Positions 1-10,263 of a stretch of DNA of 64,000 nt are shown here, one piece after another. Numbering within the stretch: the stretch's first letter is position 1; the number at the start of each line of letters is the position of its first letter. The DNA is from Didymodactylos carnosus (lineage: Eukaryota; Rotifera; Eurotatoria; Philodinida; Philodinidae). The position numbers were made by a program, and so were the translations under genes. The stretch spans positions 1 through 64,000 of the forward strand of contig CAJNOQ010000006.1 in the NCBI GenBank assembly GCA_905250885.1, given 5' to 3'. A model generated the notes under the pieces. The model was not told the origin of the DNA, did no database searches, and saw nothing but the letters and a program-made list of their open reading frames with translations.

Positions 1-629
1 AATCCTTTTTTTTATTAAAATTTTTTTACCAAACGGGTAAAATCCCCCCCCCCCCCCCCCCCATCATACAAGCCCCCCCTAAAAATTTTGAACGCTTGGA
101 CAGTTTAGAAGCCCCGGAGGCTTCTATTATGGGGGGGGTTTACATTATACTTTGCTGTGAAATAAAAATGTGAGATTCATGCTAAAGAATTTGGCGATCA
201 AAAAAATTGATATCCAAAATTTTAACGTTTTTTTCTCATCTTAAAAGTCAATAAAGTTTTGATATAAAAAAAAGTACGAGTTTATTTATAATGTCGTTGT
301 TTTCCTCTCATTTTTCTTGACTGTTTTCAGCCGCTACTTCTTCTTATTCTTGATATTAACAAAAAAGTGACGTCGCTTATTCTCGTCGTCAATAAACGAA
401 CGTTTTCTACATCTTCTTACTCTTGAAAATTTATTCTTCAAAATACCCTAATACAGCAATATGTTAAATCTGTATAAAAAACAAAGTATATGAAATTTTA
501 AGAAAATATATAAAAACATTTAACAAGACAAAGAAAGGAAAACCGCTCTAAAACGAACAGTATATACAGTAAATAAAAAATTATCACAGATATAAACGAT
601 CAACTTTTTTTTTAATGAGGATATCTAAT
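1..629. other. Intergenic, homopolymer C/G stem
   Basis: No gene is visible. A run of 19 C (44-62) and a second C run (73-79) face a run of 8 G (131-138). Between them lies a short hairpin built on GAAGCCCC/GGAGGCTTC, so 44-138 can fold on itself. The rest is AT-rich and without an open frame. The exact C-run length may be unreliable in the assembly. Confidence 0.5.
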
Positions 630-3600
630 TTATTTTCTGATTGATGAATAACGATTTTGAATTCGATTTTTAACAGCGTTCAACATTTGTTGACTATAAT
701 GATCTTTTTGTGTTGTTGGTAAATTGTCCCATTCATGTGATTGTAACGTACGACCAAATACCTTAAAAAGAAATAATTTTGAATTAAATATAAAAGAAGG
801 GGGGATCCTATCTACTATATATCTACCTGTTTTTCAGCCATTTTTAAATCGAGTTTATGTACACGAACATCTGATTTTGTTTGCTCATTTAAAGCAACAT
901 TGTTTGTGCCTTCACTATGCGCAACTAGAACAGAAACAAGAACGAATAAAATCAATTACGTTTTGTGTTTTTCGATAGTTTTAGTTTAGAATACTATAAT
1001 GGAATATTTTCCGCTTGTATTCTGACAGAATAAAGCTTATATCAATTACGTAGCATAAAAGACGTACCTTTGTTAAAAGTTTGAGCAACTTTTTGTAATA
1101 AATCATGCATAGGCTCAATTTTAGATGGAGCCCGTGGAGTTTCATGTACATATGGGACGACAGACTATAAATAATAAATATTAGACCTACTATATCAACG
1201 TTTATTACACTTTACTGGTGGTTTTGAATTGACAATATATCTTTCTACAGGATATTGAGGAGTTGCGATTCGTTCTATATATTTTGTTTGAGGCATCATT
1301 CTCATTTGATCAACTTCACGTTGTAATTGATCAATTTTAGATTGCATCAAACGTTCGCCTTCAACACGTTTAGCCATTTCCTGTGGCACTCATGAAAAAA
1401 TGTATTAAGATGAACATAAATCGAACAACTTTTCTTACCTCTCGAAGGCGTTTTTCAAGTAAAAGTGCACTAAGAAAAAAAATATAAATAAGATATGAAT
1501 TATCTCAAGCATTCTATTACTGTTCATTTTTATCACGATTATTCAGTCGTTGTTCTGGTCGATTATCAATATGAGGAACACGATCTCGACTAAATTCTGT
1601 CCATCCAATGTGACGTCCTTCTGTTGGATCAATTACCGGACCAAAGTCAGATTTTGCTATTCTTTCTTTAAATCCATTTAGAAAAAATCGAACAATAACA
1701 CTTTGTAATTGTCTTGTGACAATTATATTTGTCTTCTTTTGTAAAACAGTTTCCAAATCAGATGTCTAAAATGATTTAGATAAAAAATCAATATCGTATG
1801 AAAGATAGTAGAGACTATAAAAAATTACCAATTTGCATTGTAAAATAAAATCTCTTAATGTTATTATCATTGCAGCGGCAATTGCTGGTATTAATTCATC
1901 ATGAAAATTTGGTAAGTCACTCGTAATAATATATTGATCCCACACATACATTAGAGGATCCACGTTGAGACAGCCTGTAAGTATAAAGTTCAGTACAGAA
2001 TTTTCTACTAAATCTAGATTAATTCTCATATACCAACAAAGAGAAATTTAAACCATGGATAACAACATTTTTTCAACAATAGTGCAATATATGGATCATC
2101 AGAATTCGCCATTTGTGCGCCTAAATAAATAATAACATCGTATTTATTATCTGAGTAATATAAGATAGATAGAATAACTATATACCTTGTGGATATAAAA
2201 CCATTCGAAGATGATTGTACACTGGTCGATCAATTTCTTTTAGATGAAATTCAACTTTTCGAAACCATGGCTCCAAATCCTGTGTGGTTGACTAAACAGA
2301 GTTAAACATATGATTAATCAATTAATATGTGTACATGCTCAAAATTAAAATATCTTTACATTCAAATGACTTTGAATTAATGGTGGCGGTAGAATATCCA
2401 AAAATGTCAGATACATTTCAATTAAAATAGAAAGTGATTTTTCATACGGTTTCTCATTTCTAAAAAAAAATTAAAATAGTTATCATTAACAGGTTGAAAA
2501 CATCGTCGAATGTAGGTCATGTGGATCAAAACAAATGTATTGTTGAGTGAGTGCATTACCAATGTGATGTGGAGAAATCTAATCGATAAGCAACATTGAA
2601 TATTTATCTAGGAAACATGAATAAAAAAATCTTTTGTACATCGTACATATCACGTGTTAAAACTATGCTCTGTGATCACATCAAAACTCAGTATGTACGT
2701 GCAAATTAGGTAAGGGCAAACAATTTGTCTCTACCTACTATTACTGATATCAAAATCAGTACCTCTAAAAACAAATGTTTAGTATTCTTTTTAAGACCGC
2801 CTCTATTAAAATGATAAAAAACACGTTTACTTGAGAACTCTTACCTAGGCAGCGGTGGATTGTGCGATAAAACGATTGGAAGTGTGTAATAATATTCCGA
2901 TTCAGCCAAATCACGCTTGTTTCCCAGTGAAGAATGATGATAAGACAGAATAGCTTTCATAGAACTCATATTTCCTAAATTTTGCAAAAAAGAACCGTAA
3001 AACAAGAAATTGTCCTACTCAATACAGTGCTGACCTTTCACTGATATTTACTTACTCATTATCACAATACAAACTGATAATACTAAGTAAAAAATGTGTA
3101 ACTAACCGCGAGAATCAGCCATCGATGGGCCAGCTGGTAAAGTAGCCATGAATGCATCACAATTACGTTGAATTTCAGCATCCATCGGGGATAAAATACT
3201 TCTTGGATTAGTCGATAAATCTTTCAAAAATTTATTTCTGTCTAAAACATGATATGAACATTAACTGAAAACATTTAAGGAATAAGAAATTCTCCTACGA
3301 TTATGATTTGATAAAAATACATTCCAGCCAACAAAACGAATCGGTTGAGGTAATGGTTGATTAAGAAATGCATGTAGTTTATATTTTTGATCCGGCCATT
3401 TTCGTAATAAACTAACGATTCCATCACAAATTTTTGCTAATAATAAATCCGTCTTCGTTTCTAATGGATCTTCTTTCAATAGCTGTCTTGAAACGTCACT
3501 ATTGATACCTTTATCAAGTAAATCAGATATCTTTTTGTTTAGATTATCGTATGGATTTGCTGAAAAAGAAACAAATAGTATTCTGTAAAAATGTAAACGT

Positions 3601-3888
3601 TCATAAGCCTTATGCTTACATCCTCCCACTGATTTTAGCGATCTGGCAGCACGCTCAAGAACAAGACTTTTCTCAGGATCGCTCAAATCTGTAAAATATT
3701 GGACGTGACTTTGTGCGAGATGTTGATCAACAGCATCATAAATATTAGTCGTTACATCATTCCATTCCTGCAAAAAAAAAACGAACATATACTAAATTTT
3801 TTTTGAAAGATCTATATTAAAATAGATTTACGTTCGTGTGCAAAACATGCTCTCTTGCATCAATTAGCCAGGTTGGAAGATTGGACAT
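630..3888 (-). CDS. Multi-exon gene, TBC-like region and coiled-coil tail, unrecognised
   Basis: Spliced host gene whose family I cannot name. The start ATG at 3888 opens MSNLPTWLIDAREH. Exons 3888-3832, 3767-3620, 3559-3299, 3241-3107 and 2974-2845 join in frame across GT-AG introns of about 60-130 bp. Later exons lie near 2362-2459, 2190-2293, 2053-2121, 1830-1980, 1518-1765, 1440-1470, 1215-1385, 1067-1170, 833-924 and 630-782, with the stop at 630-632. Segments such as PQPIRFVGWNVFL and DPLMYVWDQYI, followed by a helical stretch, recall the start and end of a divergent TBC (Rab-GAP) fold; this is inference only. The C-terminal third (about 1200-1480) is charged and heptad-like, so probably coiled coil. 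I could not carry one frame through about 2530-2770, so an exon there is misdrawn or the gene has a frameshift. A SINE copy sits in the intron at 925-1066. Confidence 0.7.
961..1043 (+). repeat. SINE-like family, copy A (5'-truncated)
   Basis: About 80 bp matching the 3' part of the copies at 23084-23265 and 39765-39953 (shared core TTTCGATAGTTTTAG...AATAAAGCTTATATC). It is flanked by a direct duplication ATCAATTACG at 951-960 and 1041-1050; the first 3 bases overlap the element end, so the true duplication is 7-10 bp. It lies antisense in an intron of the 0.6-3.9 kb gene. Loss of the 5' half with an intact 3' end and a target duplication is what target-primed retroposition leaves. Confidence 0.75.
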
Positions 3889-5044
3889 GATCTAAAATGC
3901 GAAAACATACACATAATTACATATCGAGAAGATCTAGTCATAGGTTAAACGCTTGGATTATCTTACTTTTACATTTGTGAGACAATTGCAGCAGAATTCA
4001 GTGAAGTGTTTAAAATTGTGTTGCAGAGAGAACGAATACTTTCAAAAAAGGCAAAAATTGAAGTTAAGACCAACATATCAATAGGAACATATGTTTTAAG
4101 CAGAATAAAGATCATAGTCACATTCCTCATAAAAACCATTTCAAGATAGATTTCTTAAAAACTATTCCCGGTAAGAGCTTCGTGTTAGGTCTTTCTCAAG
4201 AAAACAGTAATTGTTTAGTCAAAAGTTACGTAGTTAAGCTTTTCCCCTCTGAAACTTAACTAGCACATATGCATATGTATTGTTTTATGAAATGTACGAC
4301 TAATTATAATCTCTGTTCTACTTAAAAGTTGAATTTGAATTTTGATATCTCGGTGTAAACTAATTTATACACGAAAAGTGGAAGTCATGAAAATTTTGCG
4401 ATCGATGATTCAAGCCAAATAGTAGACAGCGAAAGCGGGTAACAATAAATAGGCAAGAAAAACTAGACGGAACGGTTAGTACCTAGTAATACATACGAAA
4501 TAATTCCCTGTTTTAAATTTTAAAGAGAACAGAGAAATATTTTCTGTTTGATTTTCAACTGATTATATCATTTAAATACTAGATTCATGATAGGTTACTG
4601 CATGAAACCCCTTCCATCAAGCATAAACCAGTTTTCTATATTAAACTGGTATGATAAGAGAGACATCAATTATTCTACACACGTATTGTTGCTTAGATAC
4701 GACCACGTCAACTGTACGTCGAATCTTTCGCCATCTATAAATTCAATACCTATTATCTTTTTCATCCTCACAGTAAAATACATGTAGATTCTCTTTAACT
4801 CTAAGAATTCAACAAGAGAACAAGTATTCGTCTGCAATCAATTCAATTAAGCGACTAGTGTCAATGTGAAATCGCAATGCACTTAATACTGATTAATTGC
4901 GCATAGTATATCCGAACCATAAAAAATTAAATAAAAACTAAAGCTAGAAGAAGCAAAATAATTATTGATAACTTGATTAATATTACAAGTACAGTTTATG
5001 CAGATCAAATTTTGTTTGTATGTAATTTGACCATTCCATTGTGG
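3889..5044. other. Intergenic, nothing recognised
   Basis: AT-rich sequence upstream of the minus-strand gene starting at 3888. Only short open frames occur (for example 4587-4787), with no splice context or recognisable protein. The promoter of that gene should lie in the first few hundred bases, but I see no defined element. Confidence 0.4.
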
Positions 5045-5789
5045 TTCGGGCCCTAGTCGAGACTCCTGATTAATCTCCCGCAGGAGTCCTGGAAAAAAAG
5101 TCCTACAGGAGTCAGCAGGAGTCCTGTCACGAGATCCCGGCAGGATCCTCTGTGGAGTCATGGAGGATTTTTAAGGGATTCCTCAAGACTCCCACAGGAG
5201 TTCTATGGGATTCTTAAGGAAGTTCCTGGGGAGTTCTCGGGGATTTTCAAGAGAGTCCTTGGGGACTCCCTCTGGGTCTATTGATGCATCTTCTTAATTT
5301 CATGTAATTAATTAGTAATTAAGTGCCAGATACTATCACTGGTACCGCTGGAGCACATATCACCCATCGAAGGTTGACACATTAATGTTGACTTACTAGA
5401 AGAAAATTTTTAAAATTTTATCATAGAACTACATTATATTTATATATTGCCTATCTGCAAAACAAACGGTGAATGGGGAGTTGGCAGGGACTCCTCGGGG
5501 ATTGCACAGGAGTTCTGTAGGAGTCCATGCATGACTTCCACCAACAGGACTCCTGCAGGAATTTTTTTGAATTCCTCATGGCCCCATGCATGACTTTCTC
5601 CAACAGAACTCTCGACAGGACTCCTGCAAGAATTTTTTTGGGACTCCTCATGACTCCGTGTTGGACTTTTCACTCTAGGAAGCTCCTGCGAGAGTCATCA
5701 GGACTCCTCACGATTCCTGCTGGAGTTTTTCATAAACTTGGGACTCCCGTTGGAGTTTTGCCGGGAGTCTCGACTAGGGGGTTCCCGAA
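5045..5789. mobile_element. Inverted-repeat element built of degenerate GGAGTCCTG units
   Basis: The ends are inverted: TTCGGGCCCTAGTCGAGACTCC at 5045-5066 (with a gap) faces CGGGAGTCTCGACTAGGGGG then CCCGAA at 5762-5789. Inside are two GC-richer blocks (about 5060-5275 and 5475-5780) full of degenerate copies of a short motif around GGACTCCTGCAGGAGTC, itself near-palindromic, separated by an ordinary AT-rich 200 bp stretch. No long coding frame is meaningful. I did not find a clear target duplication. Best read as a non-autonomous foldback or MITE-like element whose arms expanded by short-unit duplication. Confidence 0.6.
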
Positions 5790-6256
5790 AGTGTGTATGA
5801 GGTTTCAGGGCTGCCACCTTAAAAGTCCGAATAGTGGAAAAAAACGGAAAATATTTTTTTCGCTTTTGGACGCCTTTGTAAAGGAAACACCTATTAGACG
5901 CAGTAAAAATGTATTTCCAATCAGTAGAATCAGGATGGGTACGAATCAGGGTTGCCAGATCTCCTGATGTGACCAGGAGACTCCGAATTTTTAGACTTTC
6001 TCCTCATAAAAATTCTTCTGATTTCAGGAGCTGATTTTTAATTTTCTCCTGATTTCTCCTAATTTTCAGTTGTTTTCCTGCATCGATTTTGGCTACATTT
6101 TTGACCAACAAAAAAGCGGAGAAGAAAAAGAGAGTTATCGCAGTGCTGCCGCGGCTTGTTTTTTCTAAAACTGAGATTACCAGTTTCAGAAACAGAATTT
6201 CTATATCAAGAGTCTAGTTAATTGTACATTGAAAGAGTCCGCTAGGTACTTATCGA
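5790..6256. repeat. Repeat debris with TCTCCTGATTT motif
   Basis: After the foldback comes CAGGGCTGCCA (5808) and then CAGGGTTGCCAG (5950), both reminiscent of hAT-type ends, followed by several copies of TCTCCTGATTT/TCTCCTAATTT up to 6062. The same motif recurs at 6870-6950 on the far side of the zinc-finger relic at 6257-6712, so the two clusters may bracket one degraded transposon. The ends do not pair cleanly, so its borders are not fixed. Confidence 0.35.
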
Positions 6257-6712
6257 ATGTTCTCATCACAAGAAGACGAGATTAGTGAATTTTCAAACCC
6301 CTCGGAGCAAAATCTTCTTCCTCAATCCGTACTGCAGTCTGTAACAAATAATAATACTGTTTCATCAAAACTTATTTCAAAATCGAGAACCGCTTTATCG
6401 TTGGATACCACAACAACTAAACGTTATGGGCCAAAATTTAAAAAAGGATGATTATCCAATGCAACATATTCTTCATTTTTGAAAGAAGGTAAACATGATC
6501 AAACAAAAGCATTGTGTTCTACTTGTAATGTACCATTTTCAATTGAAAACAGTGAAATTGGTGATTCTAATAGTCATATGGGAACAAAAAGCAAAAATAC
6601 CACGGATGGTGTAGCAAACAGTGTTTGTTCTCCATATTTTCTCCTTATTTTGGTTCTTGTCGGTTTCTTAAAAAATATTTGTGTCTGTTTTGTTAGACTG
6701 TTAAATGAATAG
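6257..6712 (+). pseudogene. hAT-type transposase N-terminal relic, BED-like zinc finger
   Basis: One frame runs 6257-6712 with a single stop at 6449-6451. It starts MFSSQEDEISEF and continues through a basic patch (TTTKRYGPKFKKG) into LSNATYSSFLKEGKHDQ, then a CSTC pair and an HMGTKSKN stretch. This order (FKxxWL, then CxxC, then H near KHK) is that of BED-like fingers at the start of hAT-family transposases and domesticated relatives. The stop falls where the family has the conserved tryptophan (TGG to TGA). No catalytic region follows, so this is a truncated fossil. Confidence 0.55.
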
Positions 6713-6986
6713 CTGGGAAAATAACAACAGAATAAACTAACTTACATGTGGTTATCTTTCTCTCTTTTTCTTTGTTTCGCTTGACAGATCTTCTCATTAC
6801 TTGTTTGGTAGAAAAAAGTCACCAGCGTTTGTTGGAATGCAAATTTTGCTTGTCCAAGAAAAAACTGCCTGATACTACTCTCCTGATTTTTTAGAAAAAA
6901 TCTCCTAATCAACTGCTGATTTTTTACGAAAAACTTCTGATTTCGAAAAATTGGATTTGCCCCTCCTGGTAAGAATTCACCTTATA

Positions 6987-7895
6987 CTAGGTTGCGAGAA
7001 ATGTTTTGCCCGGGGGGTATAGCTCCAATGACAGATGATATCAATATTGAATTTTATACCAAATGAAAGCTCGTGAAAAATGGGGTTAACAGGTATAGTT
7101 GGTAATGTGATCGATAGTCATTGACTATAGGTTTATTGAAAATTTTAGGATAGGGAAGGAAACACGACTGAGAAAACTTTTTTTCAGAAGATATTATTTG
7201 AAATTTATTTGGCTTTAAACTGATAGATTTATTAGTTTAATGTTTATTCTTTTTGAAGTTCATTAGCATAATCAATAATCTGTATGACCACCGTTCGCTT
7301 TTTTCACAGCACGTAATCTTGAGGGGTATGAACATAAAAGGTTTTCAAAAAGTTCTGTGTCTGTTTCCATGTTTTGCAAAACATCGATGATATGATTTTT
7401 CAATGTTTCTTCGCTATACCGATCACTTCCAGTCTCTGACAGCATTCTTTTCTCAACTTCATCTTTGATTATTGTTCTAATGTGTTCAGCTACGTTTAGA
7501 TCAGGTGAATTTCCGGGCCAAATATTGTTACCCCAAAACTTGATATTGTTGTCTTTTATCAATTGTTGAGTCATACTTGCTTTCATACACGGTGCTTTAT
7601 CGTGAGCAAATATGACTTCATCCACGTCAATCACGTTTTCTTCATTTTTCAAGAAAGGAAACACGCGTTGAACTAAAACTGTGTCACGAAAATATTGACC
7701 GGTCCAGGATTCGCCTTTATCTCGCCTTTATCTAGAAATCCACTTCGTTCTATATAGGTGACAATAGTCTATCGGATTATTAACTGTACCTGTTAACCTC
7801 ATTTTTCACGAGCTTTCATTTGGTATAAAATTCAATATTGATATCATTTGTCATTGGAGCTATACCCCCCGGGCAAAACATTTCTCGCAACCCTG
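6987..7895 (-). mobile_element. Tc1/mariner-superfamily element, internally deleted
   Basis: 909 bp element with long terminal inverted repeats of about 110 bp (6987-7100 and 7784-7895), nearly identical from CTAGGTTGCGAGAAATG inward to GTTAACAGGTA, and a TA dinucleotide at each outer edge (6985-6986, 7896-7897), the usual Tc1/mariner target duplication. The interior holds only the C-terminal part of a transposase on the minus strand. The high arm similarity suggests fairly recent mobility, probably driven in trans, since the coding capacity is incomplete. Confidence 0.85.
7272..7724 (-). pseudogene. Tc1/mariner transposase, C-terminal half
   Basis: The minus-strand frame reads YFRDTVLVQRVFPFL, then DVDEVIFAHDKAPCM, then a spacer to NNIWPGNSPDLNVAEHI, and ends GGHTDY at 7272. 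DxAPxH-like followed by WPGNSPDLNxxEH is the signature around the second and third catalytic acidic residues of Tc1/mariner DDE transposases; here His after APC is replaced by Met. The first catalytic Asp and the helix-turn-helix DNA-binding domains are absent. The left inverted repeat is reached soon upstream, so about the N-terminal half was deleted inside the element. Confidence 0.85.
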
Positions 7896-8982
7896 TAGAT
7901 GCACTACTCAGATCGACAAATCTTGAAATAAGATCTCATATGATTATGTGCATGATCGTGTTCTACAAATTCCCTCTAGACTCTCTTAAAAAAGTATCTT
8001 TCTCTATTCCTAATATTTTCTAGCATAGGTAGGACACTGATGCGCTTAGGATCGTGTCTAACCATGCTCCTTATAATCATGCGCTTTGTTTGCCCTCAGC
8101 TGATGTGTGAAGTTGGAGAAAATAAAAAAATTCTGACTTTTGTCATAAGAATGATGATGTATATATACTATATATATCACAGCAAAAATTGTGTTAAAAA
8201 TAAGCCATCTCTTCTTGCAAGGTCTTGTAACAAGAAATGATATGATCTTGCGATAAGAAATAAATATAAGTCAAGCGTCTCAATGACAAAATTTTACAAG
8301 ATCTTGCAAGATCATGCAATGGGATCTTGTTACAAGATCTCATAAGAAAACGACAGATCTTGTAAGATGAATTTCACCTGGGCAATAGAAGATAAAATTT
8401 ATAAAAAGGGATTCTATTCAATCAAAAAAGGAATATGGAAAAAAGAAAGCGGACCTTTTGGTAACCATATTGAGAATAGATATGGTGATCATGCAAAACT
8501 AGCAGAAACATTCTGACTTGTCATAGTTTTATAAAAATTACTTGTTTTCAGCGTATTTTCTCTCACTGACATATACTACCAAAACCCATTCATTAGTACA
8601 ATTATTTTGAGTATGTAAGAAAGACTTGTATATCGTTGTTCCGTTTCATATAACGAATATTATAGGGATTCTTATGGAAGATATATGATTTTGTTATTTT
8701 AACGCTTAAAAAGTTTGGATAAAATTTATGGTTTTGAGAGACTTTTGCAGAATTTCTTCTAGTAGTTTGATAAAAAATGATGTTGTCAAGTTTATAAGCC
8801 AATTAGACAGTGTGTTTATGGATTATGAGTCGATGTCAGCCGAGTTCAAACATGGCATCAAGAAAGTATTTTTATGAATTTATAGAGCTAACAGCAATAC
8901 ATGTTTACATCTGTGATATAAACACCAAATTAAAAAGTTCGTTTTTCTAGGTTGTTTTTTTGGTATAATCTCTATTTAAAAC
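7896..8982. repeat. Intergenic with AAGATCTTGC-type palindromic repeats
   Basis: No gene. Between about 8215 and 8370 the words GATCTTGCAAGATC, GATCTTGTTACAAGATC and ATCTTGTAAGAT recur, each a small palindrome. Related AAGATTCTTGCAAGA words occur near 29785 and 30200. The rest is AT-rich with no open frame worth calling. Confidence 0.4.
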
Positions 8983-9569
8983 TTATAAACAGATAAAAAA
9001 CGTAAGCGAGGCCAATAGTGACACAACTTTTGAAAAAGTAGAAACGAAGAAACAAAGAAGAGAAGAGCGAAAGAAGTAAATGGTTAGGGACTGGTATACA
9101 TCCAGGGATTTTACCGATACTACAAAAGAGAGTAACGCACTTGTGACGAGTAACGAATCAACTAAAGCGATGACTATCTTGAATGAATGTCGACCTGGAG
9201 AACTATTGGAACTTGTATTATACTTATTTATAGGCGTGAGTTTGAGATGATTACCCAAATAACTGGGTGTGAGACCACTTACAATGCGACGAAACACGTC
9301 ATTCGTGTTTTTTGGAAGTGGTCATGCAGCTATATTAGGTGCAAGTTATTCGAAATTTTTACTTACAATGAAGGGTGCATAGCCTCAAAGACCACTAACG
9401 CAGCTTCATTTTGAACTCTAACCAGTTTATCAATGTTGTAATCTAGTGTCAAAGACAATAGGGTTGAAACATAATTTAGAGCAGATATGAAAAATGCGTT
9501 AAAAACAGTATTTAGCGTAGTATTCTTTCGCTTTGCGCATAACTTATCTATGTGACTTGTCCAAGACAC
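8983..9569 (-). pseudogene. Non-LTR retrotransposon (LINE) 3' fragment, reverse transcriptase C-terminus
   Basis: The minus-strand piece 9569-9363 reads MSWTSHIDKLCAK, then FNAFFISALNYVSTLLSLT, then LVRVQNEAALVV. This matches the region after the RT palm of CR1/Jockey-like LINEs (W..HI..LC.K ... Y...L..Y....W ... L..LQN.A.R.I). The piece 9297-8983, in another frame, continues with GLTPSYLGNHLKL and KYNTSSNS, the family's 'L.P.YL ... YNLR' stretch. An internal deletion lies between the helix pair, and at least one frameshift separates the pieces. This is a dead 5'-truncated copy. Confidence 0.75.
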
Positions 9570-10263
9570 ATTTTATGAAAATTTTATGTTATTTTGATAA
9601 TTTTCAATAAAATGCAATCGACGATATACATATGCCTCTTATCTACAAAATCCATGTGTCAAAAAGTTTAGCTAACTTTCGACATTCATGTGCTGTATTT
9701 TGACGTTAATGCTAAGCTGCTTTTTATCAGTTGAAAAAAGTGTAGTTGCTATTCCGATATCCTACTTTAAAAGAATCATCACGAATTATAACGAATTCGA
9801 ATCCATTTTTATGCACTTTAAGAAAACTTTTAAAAGAAAAGCAGATGTACAAAAAAAATTTAATTGAATATAAAATAAGTAAGATAAAAAATAAATACCA
9901 GATGTCGAAAATCAAAATCGTGTACCAAAGAAGAATATTTTCGTATTGCACTAGATTATGGATAATGTTCAAGTTATCTGTTGTTAGGAGACGATCTCAT
10001 CAGATGTTGTTGTCTGTAAAGTTTCACATTATCCAGTAAAAGAAAAAAGAAGCAACTGTTTCCTTCTCTCTCTAATTCACCGGTATTTGTCAATAAGAAA
10101 AAGCGCATGTCCGAAAAAGATTTTGCAGCTAGATTTTTAATCCTTTTAGCTAGTAGCAAGCTAGTTAAATGGGTAAAAAATCTAGTTGCAGCTTAGATGC
10201 AAAATTTGTTTTTTGTTTGGAGAGTGGAAAAGTGAGAAAAGTGAGACTGGAAAAGCATATCGG
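9570..10263. other. Intergenic, nothing recognised
   Basis: AT-rich spacer between the LINE fragment and the 3' end of the VARP-like gene. Short open frames overlap on both strands without protein-like composition. Confidence 0.4.

Noticed and set aside
724-978. Plus-strand frame of 84 codons
   Set aside because: It overlaps spliced minus-strand exons that join in frame, and the SINE copy; a shadow.
5527-5967. 146-codon frame in the repeat-built element
   Set aside because: Made of the degenerate GGACTCCTG units read as protein; open by composition only.
8215-8370. CRISPR-like array of AAGATCTTG words
   Set aside because: Irregular spacing, no constant repeat length, and a eukaryotic context.
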